From positions 94,050,911-94,114,910 of the forward strand of contig NC_084795.1 of NCBI RefSeq assembly GCF_963169125.1: a DNA stretch of 64,000 bases. Direction: 5' to 3'. The DNA is from Humulus lupulus (taxonomy: Eukaryota > Streptophyta > Magnoliopsida > Rosales > Cannabaceae). Of the stretch, positions 22,907-34,275 are shown in pieces. How positions within the stretch are numbered: position 1 is the first letter of the stretch; the number at the start of each line of letters is the position of its first letter. A program made the position numbers and the translations under genes. Below the pieces are notes generated by a model. That model was not told where the DNA came from, searched no databases, and saw only the letters and a list, made by a program, of their open reading frames with translations.

Positions 22907-22924
22907 TCCCCGGCAACGGCGCCA
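22907..22924 (-). promoter_or_regulatory. Athila primer binding site (tRNA-Asp type)
   Basis: On the minus strand TGGCGCCGTTGCCGGGGA, five bases after the LTR. It is complementary to the 3' end of plant tRNA-Asp, the primer known for Athila elements. Complete match to that tRNA 3' end as I recall it. Confidence 0.85.
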
Positions 22925-22929
22925 AAATT

Positions 22930-24321
22930 TGATTACGCCCAAACTTGTCTTCACAAAGCGGTTGTTGTAGTGTAGTATGGGCGGTCGTGTCCACAGAGAG
23001 ATATCTTAATCAAAAGGTGATTAGTAGAACTAAAGCACAAACAGTAAAGAAATCGTTGGTGGTTTTTGAGAAAATGTTGAAAATAAAATTGGTTGAAAAA
23101 TTCAATAACAAAAGTGATAAGGTTTCAAGAATCACCTATATGTTTGGCTCTTTTATTTGAGTTTTGATTCACACATAAAACGCAGTTAAATTGTTCGCTT
23201 CCCAACAATTTAATTGGAAGATAAAACTTGAAGAACATATATTAATAAAATGTATTTGAGTAATAAAACTCTCACCTTAAGATCATAGAAAATAATCTTA
23301 TGAAAAATCTAAGAATGACAATATACCTCATTGGCAATAATGCAATAAAAGATTAACCATAAAATTATAATACCGATATATTTGTACTGTTATATTCACA
23401 TAGAAAAGGCATGACTATTTCTATATAATACTAAATAGTTAAATATATTGATATAGAGATGGAGAAAAATAGAAGAAATTATATTACTCAAATGTATGAA
23501 CTTTAGGCACTTGGTGAATCATAACATAAATAAATTTTACTTCACATATAGGATCATCATTTACCTTACCTAGGAAACTAGCCAAGAATGCTAGTCATTC
23601 TCACAATATTCTAAAGAGAAAATATGAGAAAAAATATACAAAATGAGACTAAAATTTACTATAGTTTTTGCTAATGAAAAATTACACACCCCAATGTGTA
23701 CAAAAGATCCTCTTTAAATAGCGGATAGAGACACAATTGTAACATAACACAATAAAGAGAAAATAAATTTGAAGCGAAAATTGTGTGAAAGTAAATACAA
23801 ATAACTATAGTTTTTAAACTAAAATAAAACAATGGGATTTGATTCTAAAAACTAAAAAATGGGATTTGATTTAGAAAGTTAGCTGGAAGAATATTACTTT
23901 TCCAAATCAAAGCACAATGTTGGTCAACCTTGCCACATGTCGATCACAAGGGAAGAGACCAAGTCATGCGTAGGAATAGGAGTTGATGAGCAGCTTGGAA
24001 TTTCATATATATTGAATAGCTTCAATCACGATATGATCTGCATGGTAGAGACTTGGGCTGGGCCTGATGTTATTTCTTCTTAAATTGGGTTCTTCCCTTG
24101 CAAGAATGCCAAATTTTTTTCATTTCTTTCTTTCACAATTGAATCTTTCTTTTTATTTGTATCAAAATGCACATAATTCCTGCAAAATAAACCAAATTAA
24201 ATTCAAACTAAATATTTTCAGTTGTAAAAATATTTTTCATTAATTTCATGAAAATATTAATTAAAAATTAATATAATTTAACATTTGAGATTAATAAATA
24301 TGCATTATTCACCACCAATCA
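22930..24321 (-). repeat. 5' LTR of the Athila element
   Basis: 1392 bases. On the minus strand it starts TGATTGGTGGTGAATAATGC and ends GGCGTAATCA, so the ends form the inverted pair TGATT/AATCA. It lies directly before the tRNA-Asp primer site. It abuts Tat-1 gag at 24322, where ATGGG would be one copy of the target duplication. The other copy and the second LTR are missing. Confidence 0.83.
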
Positions 24322-26393
24322 ATGGGGGAAGTGTACACCCCGGGCGTCTTCTTCGATGAAGGTTATTGAGTCATTTTCACCCTTAAAACTCTTCGGGGGG
24401 CGTTCCTCCAGACTTAAGACGCACGATGGTGAACTTCGTCTGGCCTCCCTGGGATATCTATCTCGCCCCTTCCTTGATTCGCCCCCGAATCCTGGTCCTC
24501 CAAAGATGGTCCTAACCTCTCCCTGTACTTCTGGGGCCACCTCTCGCGCCCGCGGTGGGGATGCTCCTTCTTCTAGCCTTTGGCTCTCCTTCCGCACATA
24601 TCTTCCCAAATGTCCCCTGTGAATGAGCTCCTCGATTTCCACCTTCAAATGGTTGCATTCTGCGGTGGTGTGGCCGATATCTTTGTGATACTGGCAATAT
24701 TTGTTGGGGTCTCTTTTAGACCGGTCTTTTTTCATTGGCGGGGGCCTTCTGAAGGGGACCTGGTTTTTGTTCGTAACAAAAATATGTTCTCTCGCATGAG
24801 TGAGGTCAGTATAAAAGGTGTAGGGGCCTTGTCTGCGCTCATCAGAGCATTGATGCTTCCGTGGTCGATCATCTCTCGTCCCCTCATAGACCCTCTTCTT
24901 CTTTGCACCACTTTGGCTTTCTCAGATTGAAGGTTTTGGTGGCGACTGGCCTTTTCCGGCTTTGAGGCTTTCGTGACCGTCCTCCACGTGAATATATTTT
25001 TGCGCTCGCTCATAGAAATCATCCAAGTCTGTGACCTCCCTGTTGAGCATGTTATCCCATAACTTGCTTCCCAGGCGCACTACAGCTGTGATGGCCATTT
25101 TCAGCTCTCTACGGGTCAAGCTCCCTACTTTAGTTGCCTCCATATTGAACCTGTGAATGTAGTTCTTCAGACTCTCGTTTTCTCCTTGCTTCACATTGGC
25201 GAGGTTGGTGCCTGGCATCGTGTAGTCTCGCACGGTGTGGTGCTACTGGAGGAATTCATCAGAAAACTGTTGCCAAGATCTGATGGACCCCAGTCTAAGT
25301 CTTTTGAACCATTTGTACGCAGGTCCTTTCAATGTGACAGCAAAGCAATGACATCTGGCCCCGCTACTAATTCCCCTCAGCTTCATCAAGTCATTAAATG
25401 CATCCATATGGTATTTCGGATCTGTGCTTCCTTCATAGGGGGTCATATGGGGCTCCTTGAAGTTGGCCGAGAGCCGGATGGCTTAGATCTCCTTGCTGAA
25501 GGGTGACTCATGGTCGAACTCATCCTCAAAGGCTTGACCTCCGGAGGCGGTGATGATTTTGCTTCGTAGGCTCCTTATTTCTGTGTCCAGGTCTTGCCTC
25601 CTCTTATTCAAGGAGTCTCTCAGCGTGGATGGATTAGGATCCCCCTTTCCTTTGCCTTCCTGGGGCGCCATAGGGGGTGTGGTCCTTTTAGCCGTCCTCT
25701 TTTTTTTGAGTTCTTCTCATAAATCTGAGCGTGTTCTCCTTGAGGTGACCTCGACATTGTTACGAGGGGCAGCGTTGGTCTTCGGCTCTGGCCACTGGGG
25801 CTGCTTCGGTGGTCCAGGACGTTCGTGCGGCTTCGTCCAAGGGGTTTTACTAGTGGAGAGTTGGGTCCTTCCGTCATCTACTAAGACGGTGGTTTCTACC
25901 CCCTCCTGGCCTCTCTCTTTCTGCTTAGGAAATGTCACGTTTGATCTCCCTTACAACAAGCCATTTAGCACCTCTTGCATGTTTTCCAGGGTGGTTTCTA
26001 GCCTCTGATTCTTGCGGTGAAATTCTCGTATCTTGTCTTCGTAGAATTGAGACTTAGAACTCGAGCTCATGGAGTGGACCCGAGGGTGCTTGTCAGCCCG
26101 GCGCGTCGATGGGCCTGGGTCATGCTGACCAGAGTTTGGCACTTGCAGCGGCCTTGGAGGTAGGGCTTCACCAGCACCCCTCGTTTGGGAAGCTTCCAAC
26201 CTTGGACGATCCTCCCCAGGTGGGACCGCCAGGGACGTGGCCTCCCTTTCATCTTCGTGAACCTCAGCCTCCCTTGGGGCCTCCACATTTGCAGGTGGAG
26301 GGGGATCCCTCATAGAGGCTTTTAGTTTATCTCCGTCAAGATGGACCTCCACCTCGCGCGACTCTCTCAACCGTTTCGAACGTCGCGGCATCT
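24322..26393 (-). pseudogene. Tat-1 gag, broken and cut off by Athila
   Basis: Starts MPRRSKRLRESREVEVHLDG at 26391, about 50 bases inside the primer site. The capsid-like middle appears in several frames: AVTLKGPAYKWFKRL and SIRSWQQFSDEFLQ (25243-25446), ENESLKNYIHRFNMEATKV (24922-25233). The C-terminal knuckle YCQYHKDIGHTTAECNHLK is intact at 24319-24735. Stops and frame shifts separate these blocks. It ends EEDARGVHFPH where Athila starts, just before the expected protease. Confidence 0.8.
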
Positions 26394-26440
26394 TTTTCTT
26401 ATCGGAATAGACGGAAGAACATTGACTTGCAATATATCCT

Positions 26441-26457
26441 TCCCATAGACGGCGCCA
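26441..26457 (-). promoter_or_regulatory. Primer binding site of Tat-1
   Basis: On the minus strand TGGCGCCGTCTATGGGA, three bases from the 5' LTR end. It starts TGG, as required for pairing with a tRNA CCA end. I did not assign the tRNA species. Confidence 0.75.
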
Positions 26458-26460
26458 AAC

Positions 26461-27688
26461 TGTTGACGGTGAGAAATCTTCTACAAAGTTAAGTTAGAAA
26501 AATCAAAATATAGAGCTTATCAATGAAAAACTTCAAATATCTAATCAGAAACTCAAAGAATAGTTGCAGAAAGAAAATGGTGAAAAGAACTTGTATATTT
26601 TATGGTGTAGTGTTACAGTGTTTTTTCCAACCCCCCCTCATGTGGAAGTGGGGTTCCTTTTATATTGGGCTCTAATGGCCCTTGATATATGGTGGTCCAG
26701 GGGACCAGGTAGTACACAAGTACACTATAAGGAGAGTGGTCTCAGGAGTACTGGTGTTGGCTTCAGTACATGGCAAGATACCATGAAGATGTTTCCACTA
26801 CTCAATTCATACGAATATCAGAGGAGTTGCACCAGGCGTAGTGGCGTAGGTGGTGGTGGTGTCGACTCTGACATCTGATCAGAGGCATACAGGCCATGTC
26901 CCCTCTTCTAGAACTCCCACTACTTGTCTGGCATGAGTATCCGTATCAGACATACGGGGTCTTAAAGGTCGTACCCCGTACAATATTGTGCTAGTACGAT
27001 CCTTTTGAATTACACTTAGGCTTTTACTTCTAAATGTTGGGGTCTTGATAGGTCTTCATAGGAGACATCCACTTGAGGTGCAGGGTGCGAGACACCTGGG
27101 ATGCCTCGGGCGCACAAGGCGCTGGCACGCGAGGCCCACTAGCGCGCGCAAGGCGTTGGCACACGAAGCCCACTAGCGCGCACAAGGCACTGGCACGCAA
27201 AGCCCACTAGCGCGCGCGAGGCACTGGCACACGAGGCTCACTAGCGCGTGCGAGGTGCTGGCATGCGAGGCCCACTAGCGCGCGCAAGGCGCTAGCACGC
27301 GAGGCCCACTAGCTGTGCGAGGCGCTGGCACGCGAGGCCCACTAGCGCGCGCAAGGCGCTGGCACACGAGGCCTACTAGCGCACGCGAGGCGCTGGCACG
27401 CGAGGCCTATTAGCATGCGCGGGGCGTTGGCACGCAAGGCACACTAGGCGCGCAAGGCCGAGGTACCCTCACGAGACCGAGGCGCGAGGCGCTAGGTATG
27501 GCAGGCTCAGTGCGCGCGAGATGCTTCTTCGCACGAGGCCTCTCGGCCATCTGAGCAGGTACGGGGCATGCAATACGCAAGACGATGGTGGCCCAAGGAC
27601 ATCGCAGCTTATCCATGTATGTATGCACTCATGGGACCTGAGCGCGTACTTTGGGTCTTTTACAAGCATGTAATTTTGAGCGTCTACA
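26461..27688 (-). repeat. 5' LTR of Tat-1
   Basis: 1228 bases, TGTTGACGG start and TCTACA end, matching 10467-11789. It contains the same GC-rich minisatellite with fewer units (about 10, at 27100-27440). Confidence 0.88.
27100..27440. repeat. GC-rich 34-bp minisatellite in the Tat-1 5' LTR
   Basis: About ten units of the same 34-base type as in the other LTR, mostly with the ACTAGCGCGCGC version. The different copy number shows gain or loss of units after insertion. Confidence 0.85.
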
Positions 27689-28185
27689 ATACCAGTACAT
27701 TAATTCTTTAAATCACACAATTTCATCCACAAATTTTATTACCAAAAATTATTTTATTAATCTAGTTCTTTAACTATAATTGTACCAAATAATATAAATC
27801 TCATTTATTATTTAATATCAATAAAATGTGACAACACTTAATAATTTCTTATAGAATTATTAATTTGGAAAAAAATTAATTAATTTCGTAAAATACCCTT
27901 TTAATTAGACAAATTAAATAAACTACTAAAAAAATGTGACATAATTTAATCATTTTAAAAATAAAATTTCTAGATCTCAAAATTCATATTATACCCAAGT
28001 ATCCATAATTTGGTAAAAGGACTAATAATACTCACATATTTTAATAAACCAATTTCTAGACATCTTTTGAACCGAAACAAAAATAACAACTCATCGTCAA
28101 TTTGCAAAAGGCTAACAATTTTCATTACCTCCTTTGATAGTGAATCAAAAACACAAAACTATGATCAATCCTCTTAAACACCTAG
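27689..28185 (-). mobile_element. Old LTR remnant (piece 2), between Tat-1 and Tekay-A
   Basis: AT-rich sequence with no gene, bounded by the Tat-1 target duplication (ATACC) on the left and the Tekay-A duplication (CCTAG) on the right. By position it should be the continuation of 9480-10466. Confidence 0.4.
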
Positions 28186-29686
28186 TGTAATGCCCTAGAT
28201 AGCCAAGACCATTACACTTTGTATGAAAATTGTTAGCCAAGACCAAAACTGCACGCTTAATGTCGTCCCCAGACATATAGTTTGCACTACAGCATATACA
28301 AGCATGCCTAATCAAATAATCACATTCATAATTACAGTCATATTCATTAACAGGGGTCCGAGCCCTAACCACAACTAGGGTGCAGTTTTCTTACCTCGAG
28401 TCCCGAGTAGAAAGTGTATGGCGATCCCCACTTCTGAGCCCTAACGGTATAACCTAGTCATAACGCAATAGCGGTAATCATCAAGATCTAAATTAATTAA
28501 AAGCTTCGAAAGTACTTACTAGCCTCTAGGACCTCGAATTCTATTAAACCAAGTAGTAAAATCCTTCCCAAGCCTTAAGGTTTGAGTTCCCGAGCTTAAA
28601 AACCCCTTTTTGTCAAAACCTCCCATTTGAGTTGTGGCGCCCCTCAAAAGCACCACGACCCTCTACAAGTAAAAGAGCCTCCCCCCTCGCTACCCTAGAC
28701 ACACGTTGTGGCACAGACCACACAGCATCGCGGCGCTAAGGCAGTTCAGAGAACCACCCCTAGCCCCTAAGTTCATGTGGGTCGCAGCGCTCCAAGAACA
28801 GCATCACGGCACGACCCCGTGAACCCAAAAATTCTTGGTTTTTCCTGTGTTTTTCCCCCAACCAAAACCCCTAAAATTAGTCCCCAAACTTCAACCAAAC
28901 TCATAATTAAGTCTTAATCTCCTAACAACACAGTATAATTAACATATAACCATTAATAACTAAGCTAAAACCTCATCATAACTTAAAATCCCAATCCTTA
29001 AGTTCAAAACTCAAGAGCACTATAAAAATCAAATCAGAACCTAACCAAAGCAAGAGTTAAAGCTTACCTAAACTGAGAATTGTGACCCCTAAACTGAACC
29101 TCAACCAATCCTAGCCACAAGCTTCAATTCAATGCAAGCTCCTCCAAAATTAAGTGATTTTACACAAAGCAAGGGAGAGAAAAGATAGCAAATGTGGGGG
29201 AGAGAATGAGAGTGTTTCTGTGTGTGTTATCTGAAAGCTTCCCACAGCTTCTAGGTAACTAAGGAAATCCAAGGCTAGGAAAAGACCATAATGCCCCTAA
29301 CCCAAGTGCTTCCCCTTTATTGCCCTCAAGGGCAAAACGGTCATTTGCCACATTTCCCGCTAATCCTCAAACAGCACTATAAATTCCCAATTAAACCCGA
29401 CACACCCAAATAATGACCAAAAAACTACCCATCACCTGATGAACCCCCCCCCCCCCCCCGGTCATGTACTAAGTTACTGAAATACTCCTAGGCTCACCCT
29501 GAGTTGGGTATTCGACCCCGTTGTGAGTTTTCTGCTTACTCGCTCACTAGGATCGCCTCGAACCAAATATCATAAATATATCCCCATAATAATGTGGTCT
29601 CAATCACATAACATGTATAATTATAACTATACCCTCAACGAGTCAAAATTACAAATATGCCCTTATTAACAAAAGCAGTCCCATAG
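28186..29686 (-). repeat. 3' LTR of Tekay-A, internally deleted and truncated
   Basis: Aligns with 34276-36543. It lacks a stretch of over 500 bases after about 28235 and a smaller one near 28268, and its inner end is replaced by integrase sequence after GCAGTCCC (29686). It contains a run of 16 C at 29444-29459, where the partner LTR has only 6. Confidence 0.8.
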
Positions 29687-30825
29687 TCTACCGCATGATC
29701 CTTTCTAGGATCTCGAAAGGTCCTACAAACCTAGGGCTCATCTTGCCCTTCCTTCCAAACTTTTTTACTCCCTACAATGGTGAAACTCACATAAATATGT
29801 GGTCCCCTACCTAGAATTCTACGTTCCTATTCTTAAGGTCAACGTAGATTTTCTATCTACTCTGTGAGGCGAGCATTTGGGCTTCAATCTTCTCAATAGC
29901 CTCGTTAGTCCTCTAAACCATCTCAGGACCCAAATGCTTCCTTTCTCCCATTTCATCCCAATGAATGGGTGATCTACACTTCCTGCGATACATCATCTCA
30001 TATGGAGCTACTCCAATCGTTGATTGATAGTTGTTATTGTATGAAAACTCAATCAACGAAAGATACTTACTATAGGACCCCTCGAAATCTAGTACACATG
30101 CTCTAAGCATGTCCTCTAAAATCTGAATCGTCCTTTTAGACTGCCCGCCTGTCTGAGGATGATAGGTTGTACCGAACTTCAGCTGGGTCCCCATAGCCTT
30201 CTGCAGGCTTCCCCAAAACTTGGAGGTAAAAATGGGATTCCGGTTTGAAACTATAAATTTTGGAATTCCATGGAGACGTACAATCTCTCTCACATACAGC
30301 TCTGGATACTGGTCCACGGTATAGTTTGTCCTCACTGGTAGAAAATGAGCTGACTTGGTATATCTGTCTACTATCACCCATATCAAGTCATGTTGCCCCA
30401 CTATCCTGGGCAAGCCTCCTAAAAAATCCATTGTAACGTCTTTCCACTTCCACTCGGGAATACCTAAAGGCTGTAACAACCCCGCTGGCCATTGATGTTC
30501 AGCCTTCACCTGTTGACAGGTTAGACACTTCGCCACATAGTCAACCACATCTTTCTTCATCCCAAGCCACCAATACAATAACCTTAGATCTCCTGATACA
30601 TCTTTGTGGTGCCTGGATGTAATGAATACGGTTTGGTATGAGATTCTTCAAGGATTTCTCGTCTGATACCCACATCCATCGAAACACAAATCTGATCCTT
30701 GTATCTCAGCAAACCCATCTCTGTGATGGAAAAATCCTTAGCTACTCTAGCTAGGACATTCTCTCTAAACTTTAACAATTGTGAATCACTCATCTGGCCA
30801 CCTCTATTCTCTCCAAAAGAGTGGA
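29687..30825 (-). pseudogene. Tekay-A integrase
   Basis: N-terminal zinc-binding part at 30793-30584 (SHTKPYSLHPGTTKMYQEI), with CLTCQQVKAEHQ in the next block. The core at 30578-29913 includes VIVDRYTKSAHFLPV, then SNRNPIFTSKFW where the family has an SDRD-type motif, then [20 protein letters not shown]. The Asp-to-Asn change removes a catalytic residue of the D,D,E triad. A one-base-type break separates the zinc part from the core near 30580. Downstream of 29913 only frame-shifted fragments remain, and the chromodomain that would target heterochromatin is lost. Confidence 0.82.
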
Positions 30826-31185
30826 CTGCAAGGTAATATTGGCCAATCGACCTACCACCAACTCTATCCTTGCTCTGGTCATGTCTTCTGTCGATTCCTT
30901 TAATATCTACTTCGAACTAAACAACTATCATGGGCCCCTCCAACTGAAAGCATCTACCACTACATTGGCTTTACTTGGATGGTAAAGAATCTCGTAGTCA
31001 TAATCTTTTACCAACTCTAGCCAACATTTTGGTCTCATGTTCAAGTCCTTCTGGTTGAAGAAATACTTCAAGCTCTTATGATGTATGTGTATCTCGCACT
31101 TCTCTCCATACAAATATTGTCGCCACACCACCGCTCCTAAATTCAAATCGTGAGTAGGGTATTGCTATTCATATTCCTTCAGCTG
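30826..31185 (-). pseudogene. Tekay-A RNase H, later part
   Basis: Fragments [39 protein letters not shown] and [15 protein letters not shown] correspond to the RNase H to integrase bridge. The usual T-D-H-K-S-L is H-H-K-S-L here, so an active-site Asp is lost, and stops flank the segment. Confidence 0.75.
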
Positions 31186-32307
31186 TCATGATGCATAGGC
31201 AATGACTTTACCAGTCTGCATCAGCACACATCCTAACCCCAGTCTTGATGCATCACAGTACACCAAAAACTTATCCCCATCTGAAGGAAGACTCAGCATC
31301 GGAGGAGTAATCACTTGTCGCTTCAACTCTTGGAAGCTATTCTCACATCTATCTGACCATACAAACTTCAAGTTCTTTCGTGTCAACTCTGTCAGTGATG
31401 TAGAAATCTTTGAGAATCCTTTCACAAAGCGCTGATAATACCCCACCAACCCAAGGAAACTCCTAACCTCTAAGGCATTCCTTGACCTTGGCCAATCCCT
31501 AACTACTTCTACCTTGCCTAGATCTACCTTAATCATGTCTCCACTGACAATGAGACCAAGGAATTTCACCTGCGGTAACCAAAACTCGCACTTCTTAAAC
31601 TTGGCATACAACTGTTTCTCCCTCAATCTCTGTAATACTAACCGAAGATGATGCTCATGCTCTGCCTCTGAACGAGAGTAAACCAGAATATCATCGATGA
31701 AGACAATCACGAATTGATCCAAATAATCCTTAACCACCTTGTTCATCAGATCCATAAACGCTGCCGAAGCATTGGTCAACCCAAATGACATGACTAGAAA
31801 CTCGTAATGCCCATACCTCGTGTGAAATGTCATCTTCGAAATATCTTCATCCTTGATCCTCAGCTAGTGATAAGCAAATCAAAGATCAATCTTTGAAAAT
31901 ACTGTCTTACCCTGCAACTGGTCAAACAGATCATCTATCCTCGATAGTGGGTACTTGTTCTTGATAGTCAGCTTATTCAACTCCCTATAATCTATACACA
32001 TCCTTAGGGTCTCATCCTTCTTTTTCACAAACAAAACCAGAGAACCCCACAATGAGAATCTAGGTCTGATAAATACCAGATCCAGTAATTCCTATAACTG
32101 TACCTTCAACTCTGCCAGAGCCATTTTGTATGGTTCCCTCGACAATGGTTATGTACCTAGTGCCAACTCAATGACGAACTCAGTCTCCTGTTGCGGTGGC
32201 AGTCCCGATAAATCCTCGGGGAACACATCTAAGATCTCACATACCAATCTGGTCTCCTCTAGTCCCACTGGCATGACCTTAGTGGTATCCACCACAGTAT
32301 CTAGGAA
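31186..32307 (-). pseudogene. Tekay-A reverse transcriptase and start of RNase H
   Basis: The longest open part (31833-31186) contains [16 protein letters not shown], the catalytic box [30 protein letters not shown], and the first RNase H motif [15 protein letters not shown]. The N-terminal fingers (32300-31834) are readable but broken. A TAG at about 31867 sits where the family has Gln in the Y-H-Q-L-R motif. Confidence 0.83.
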
Positions 32308-33883
32308 TCATTCACAATCTCCTTGTAATAGGCCTCTAGCCCTCAATGTTGATATCATAAGCATACGGGGTCCATGCACAGTTCCAACAAAAATAAAGGG
32401 ATCCTCACCCTCAGGCTCAAAATTCACCATCTTCTTCTTGCAGTCTATAGTTGCCCCATACCTGACTAACCAATCCATTCCCAAAATCATGTTGAAATCA
32501 TCCATACCCAACTCGATCAAATCCACTGACAGTTCTTTGTTGTTCACCACCACTGGTAATGACCTCAACCATCTCCTAGAGACTACTAGCTCCCCAATAG
32601 GCAGTAGAGTCCTAAATGCCGCAGTATAATAATCACATGGCTTACACAATCTATCAATCACCCTACTAGAAACAAATGAGTGTGTTGCACCAGAATCAAT
32701 CAATACAGTATATGGAGTGCCAACACTAGAAAGTTGACCTGTCACCACTGAGGGACTAGCCTTAGCCTTTGCCTGAGTCACGGCAAATACTCGAGCTGGA
32801 ATCAAGTTGCCTGCCTTCCTTGGTTCTTTTTTCTTCAAGCTCGGGAAGTCCTTCTTGAGATGTCCAACCTCCCCGCATAGATAGCACGCCTTCGCCCGAC
32901 ATTCACCCAGATGGTGCCTCCTACACTTAGCACACTCTGGGTAACTCTTCCAAGTCTCATTGTCGCCCTGGCAGCCACCCTGAACACCCCGGCCCCTCCT
33001 ATCACGACCTGCAGTGGTCGAGGTGTCAGGGGTCTTCCTCTTCTGGTCACTAAGACTCCCACCCTTACCAGATGCCATAAATGGAGGCACTGCTCTCCGA
33101 ACATCACGATGTGCAGCACTCTCCTTCCATATCTTGTTCTCTGCCTCCTCAGCTGTGAGGGCTTTCTCAACCACCTAAGCATAAGTAGTTTCCCCAGGTA
33201 CTGATATAATCTAAACATCCCAGGCTATCATAGCATTCAGCCCCCGAACAAATATGTCTTGCCTGGCTACGTCTGTAGGCACTAGATCAGGTGCAAATTT
33301 AGCAAACCTATCAAATTTTAGGGCATACTCATTGACTATCATACTGCCTTCAACAAAGTGGTAAACTCATTGACTTTTGCCTTTCTAGCCACATTATTGT
33401 AATATTTCTGGTTGAACAGATCTCTGAACTCATCCCAACTCATAGTAGAAACATCTTGAGTTTGGGATGTCACCTCCCACCAGATACGGGCATCATCCCA
33501 GAACATAAAGGTGGCACACGCCACTCTGTCATTACCTACCACCCTCATAAAATCTACTGTTCATCCTTTAGTGGATTTGGTCCTCCCTCAAAGGTTGGAA
33601 GGTGCTGCTTCCTGAATCTCTCGTACAATGCCTCCCACCTGTTATCAATCTCAGGCTGTTGTACGACTGGTGCCACGACAGGTGGCATATCTGGTGCAAC
33701 GTTCCCTGACGGAACCTACTGTCTCACTAAGCGGATCTCTTTCTCTTGACTTTGAAGTCTAGCTTGCATATCAACAAGCATCTGCTGCCAGTTCTCAGGG
33801 ACTGGCGGAGGGTTCTGACCCTGGTTATCATCTCTAGCCTCGATCTCAGCGCCGGCTAGTCGAACTGATCACCTTGGAGGCAT
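32308..33883 (-). pseudogene. Tekay-A gag and protease
   Basis: The probable start is the ATG at 33883 (MPPR, then a TGA). Capsid-like pieces are FMFWDDARIWWEV and WDEFRDLFNQKYY (33548-33339) and VEKALTAEEAENKIW from 33174. The zinc knuckle reads CYLCGEVGHLKKDFP, with Phe in place of the final Cys. The aspartic protease has LIDSGATHSFVSS, then LIELGMDDFNMILGMDWL. All lie in a single gag-pol style frame interrupted by stops near 33175 and 33549. Confidence 0.83.
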
Positions 33884-34261
33884 AACTCTCCGAGTATATC
33901 TGCAATCAATGACTCAGCTGATCAGGAAATGATAACAAGCTTTAGAAGTTACCCCACGGTCTGATTCCAATAATTAAGCAAATACATGCAACCACGACGC
34001 TAACAAGCATTTCAATAATACTAACATATAGTAGCAATGCTAATAAGCATGCCTTTTCATGTACACATAGCAGTCAAGGGCCAGGACCTATCAATATATC
34101 TTATGCTCTCTAATAAACAAGCAGATATTGCATTTATATCTTATTTAAGCAGTTAAAGACACATAACTGCATAAGTAGTTACCAAACCCTGAGTCGAGCT
34201 TTTCTTTAGCGGCTAGTGTACATGCGCAGCCAGTCTTCAAGAACCCTTAAACCTAGACAAG

Positions 34262-34273
34262 CTTTAATACCAA
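34262..34273 (-). promoter_or_regulatory. Decayed primer binding site of Tekay-A
   Basis: On the minus strand TGGTATTAAAGC, differing at two positions from the initiator tRNA-Met site TGGTATCAGAGC seen intact in Tekay-B. It lies next to the 5' LTR at 34276. Confidence 0.7.
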
Positions 34274-34275
34274 GT

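Larger units (their letters stand above)
10467..27688 (-). mobile_element. Tat-lineage Ty3/gypsy retrotransposon (Tat-1), nested and rearranged
   Basis: Two LTRs in the same orientation (10467-11789 and 26461-27688) start TGTTGACGGTGAGAA and end GTCTACA. Flanks are ATACT on the left and ATACC on the right, a target duplication with one change. The gag-pol strand is minus: gag lies next to the right (5') LTR and the integrase end near the left (3') LTR. A separate plus-strand gene lies between integrase and the 3' LTR, as in several Tat elements. The interior was later invaded by Athila (20270-24321) and a solo LTR (16260-20091), and protease, reverse transcriptase, RNase H and the integrase core are gone. 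It cannot move by itself. Confidence 0.85.

Noticed and set aside
22907..22924. tRNA-Asp-like sequence as a tRNA gene
   Set aside because: Only the 3' acceptor end is present, at the exact place of a primer site; no D-loop, anticodon or T-loop upstream.
32126..32629. Long plus-strand frames opposite Tekay-A and Tekay-B genes (also 56541-57098, 59309-59515)
   Set aside because: Antisense shadows of gag-pol; residues do not match any family and frames follow codon structure of the other strand.
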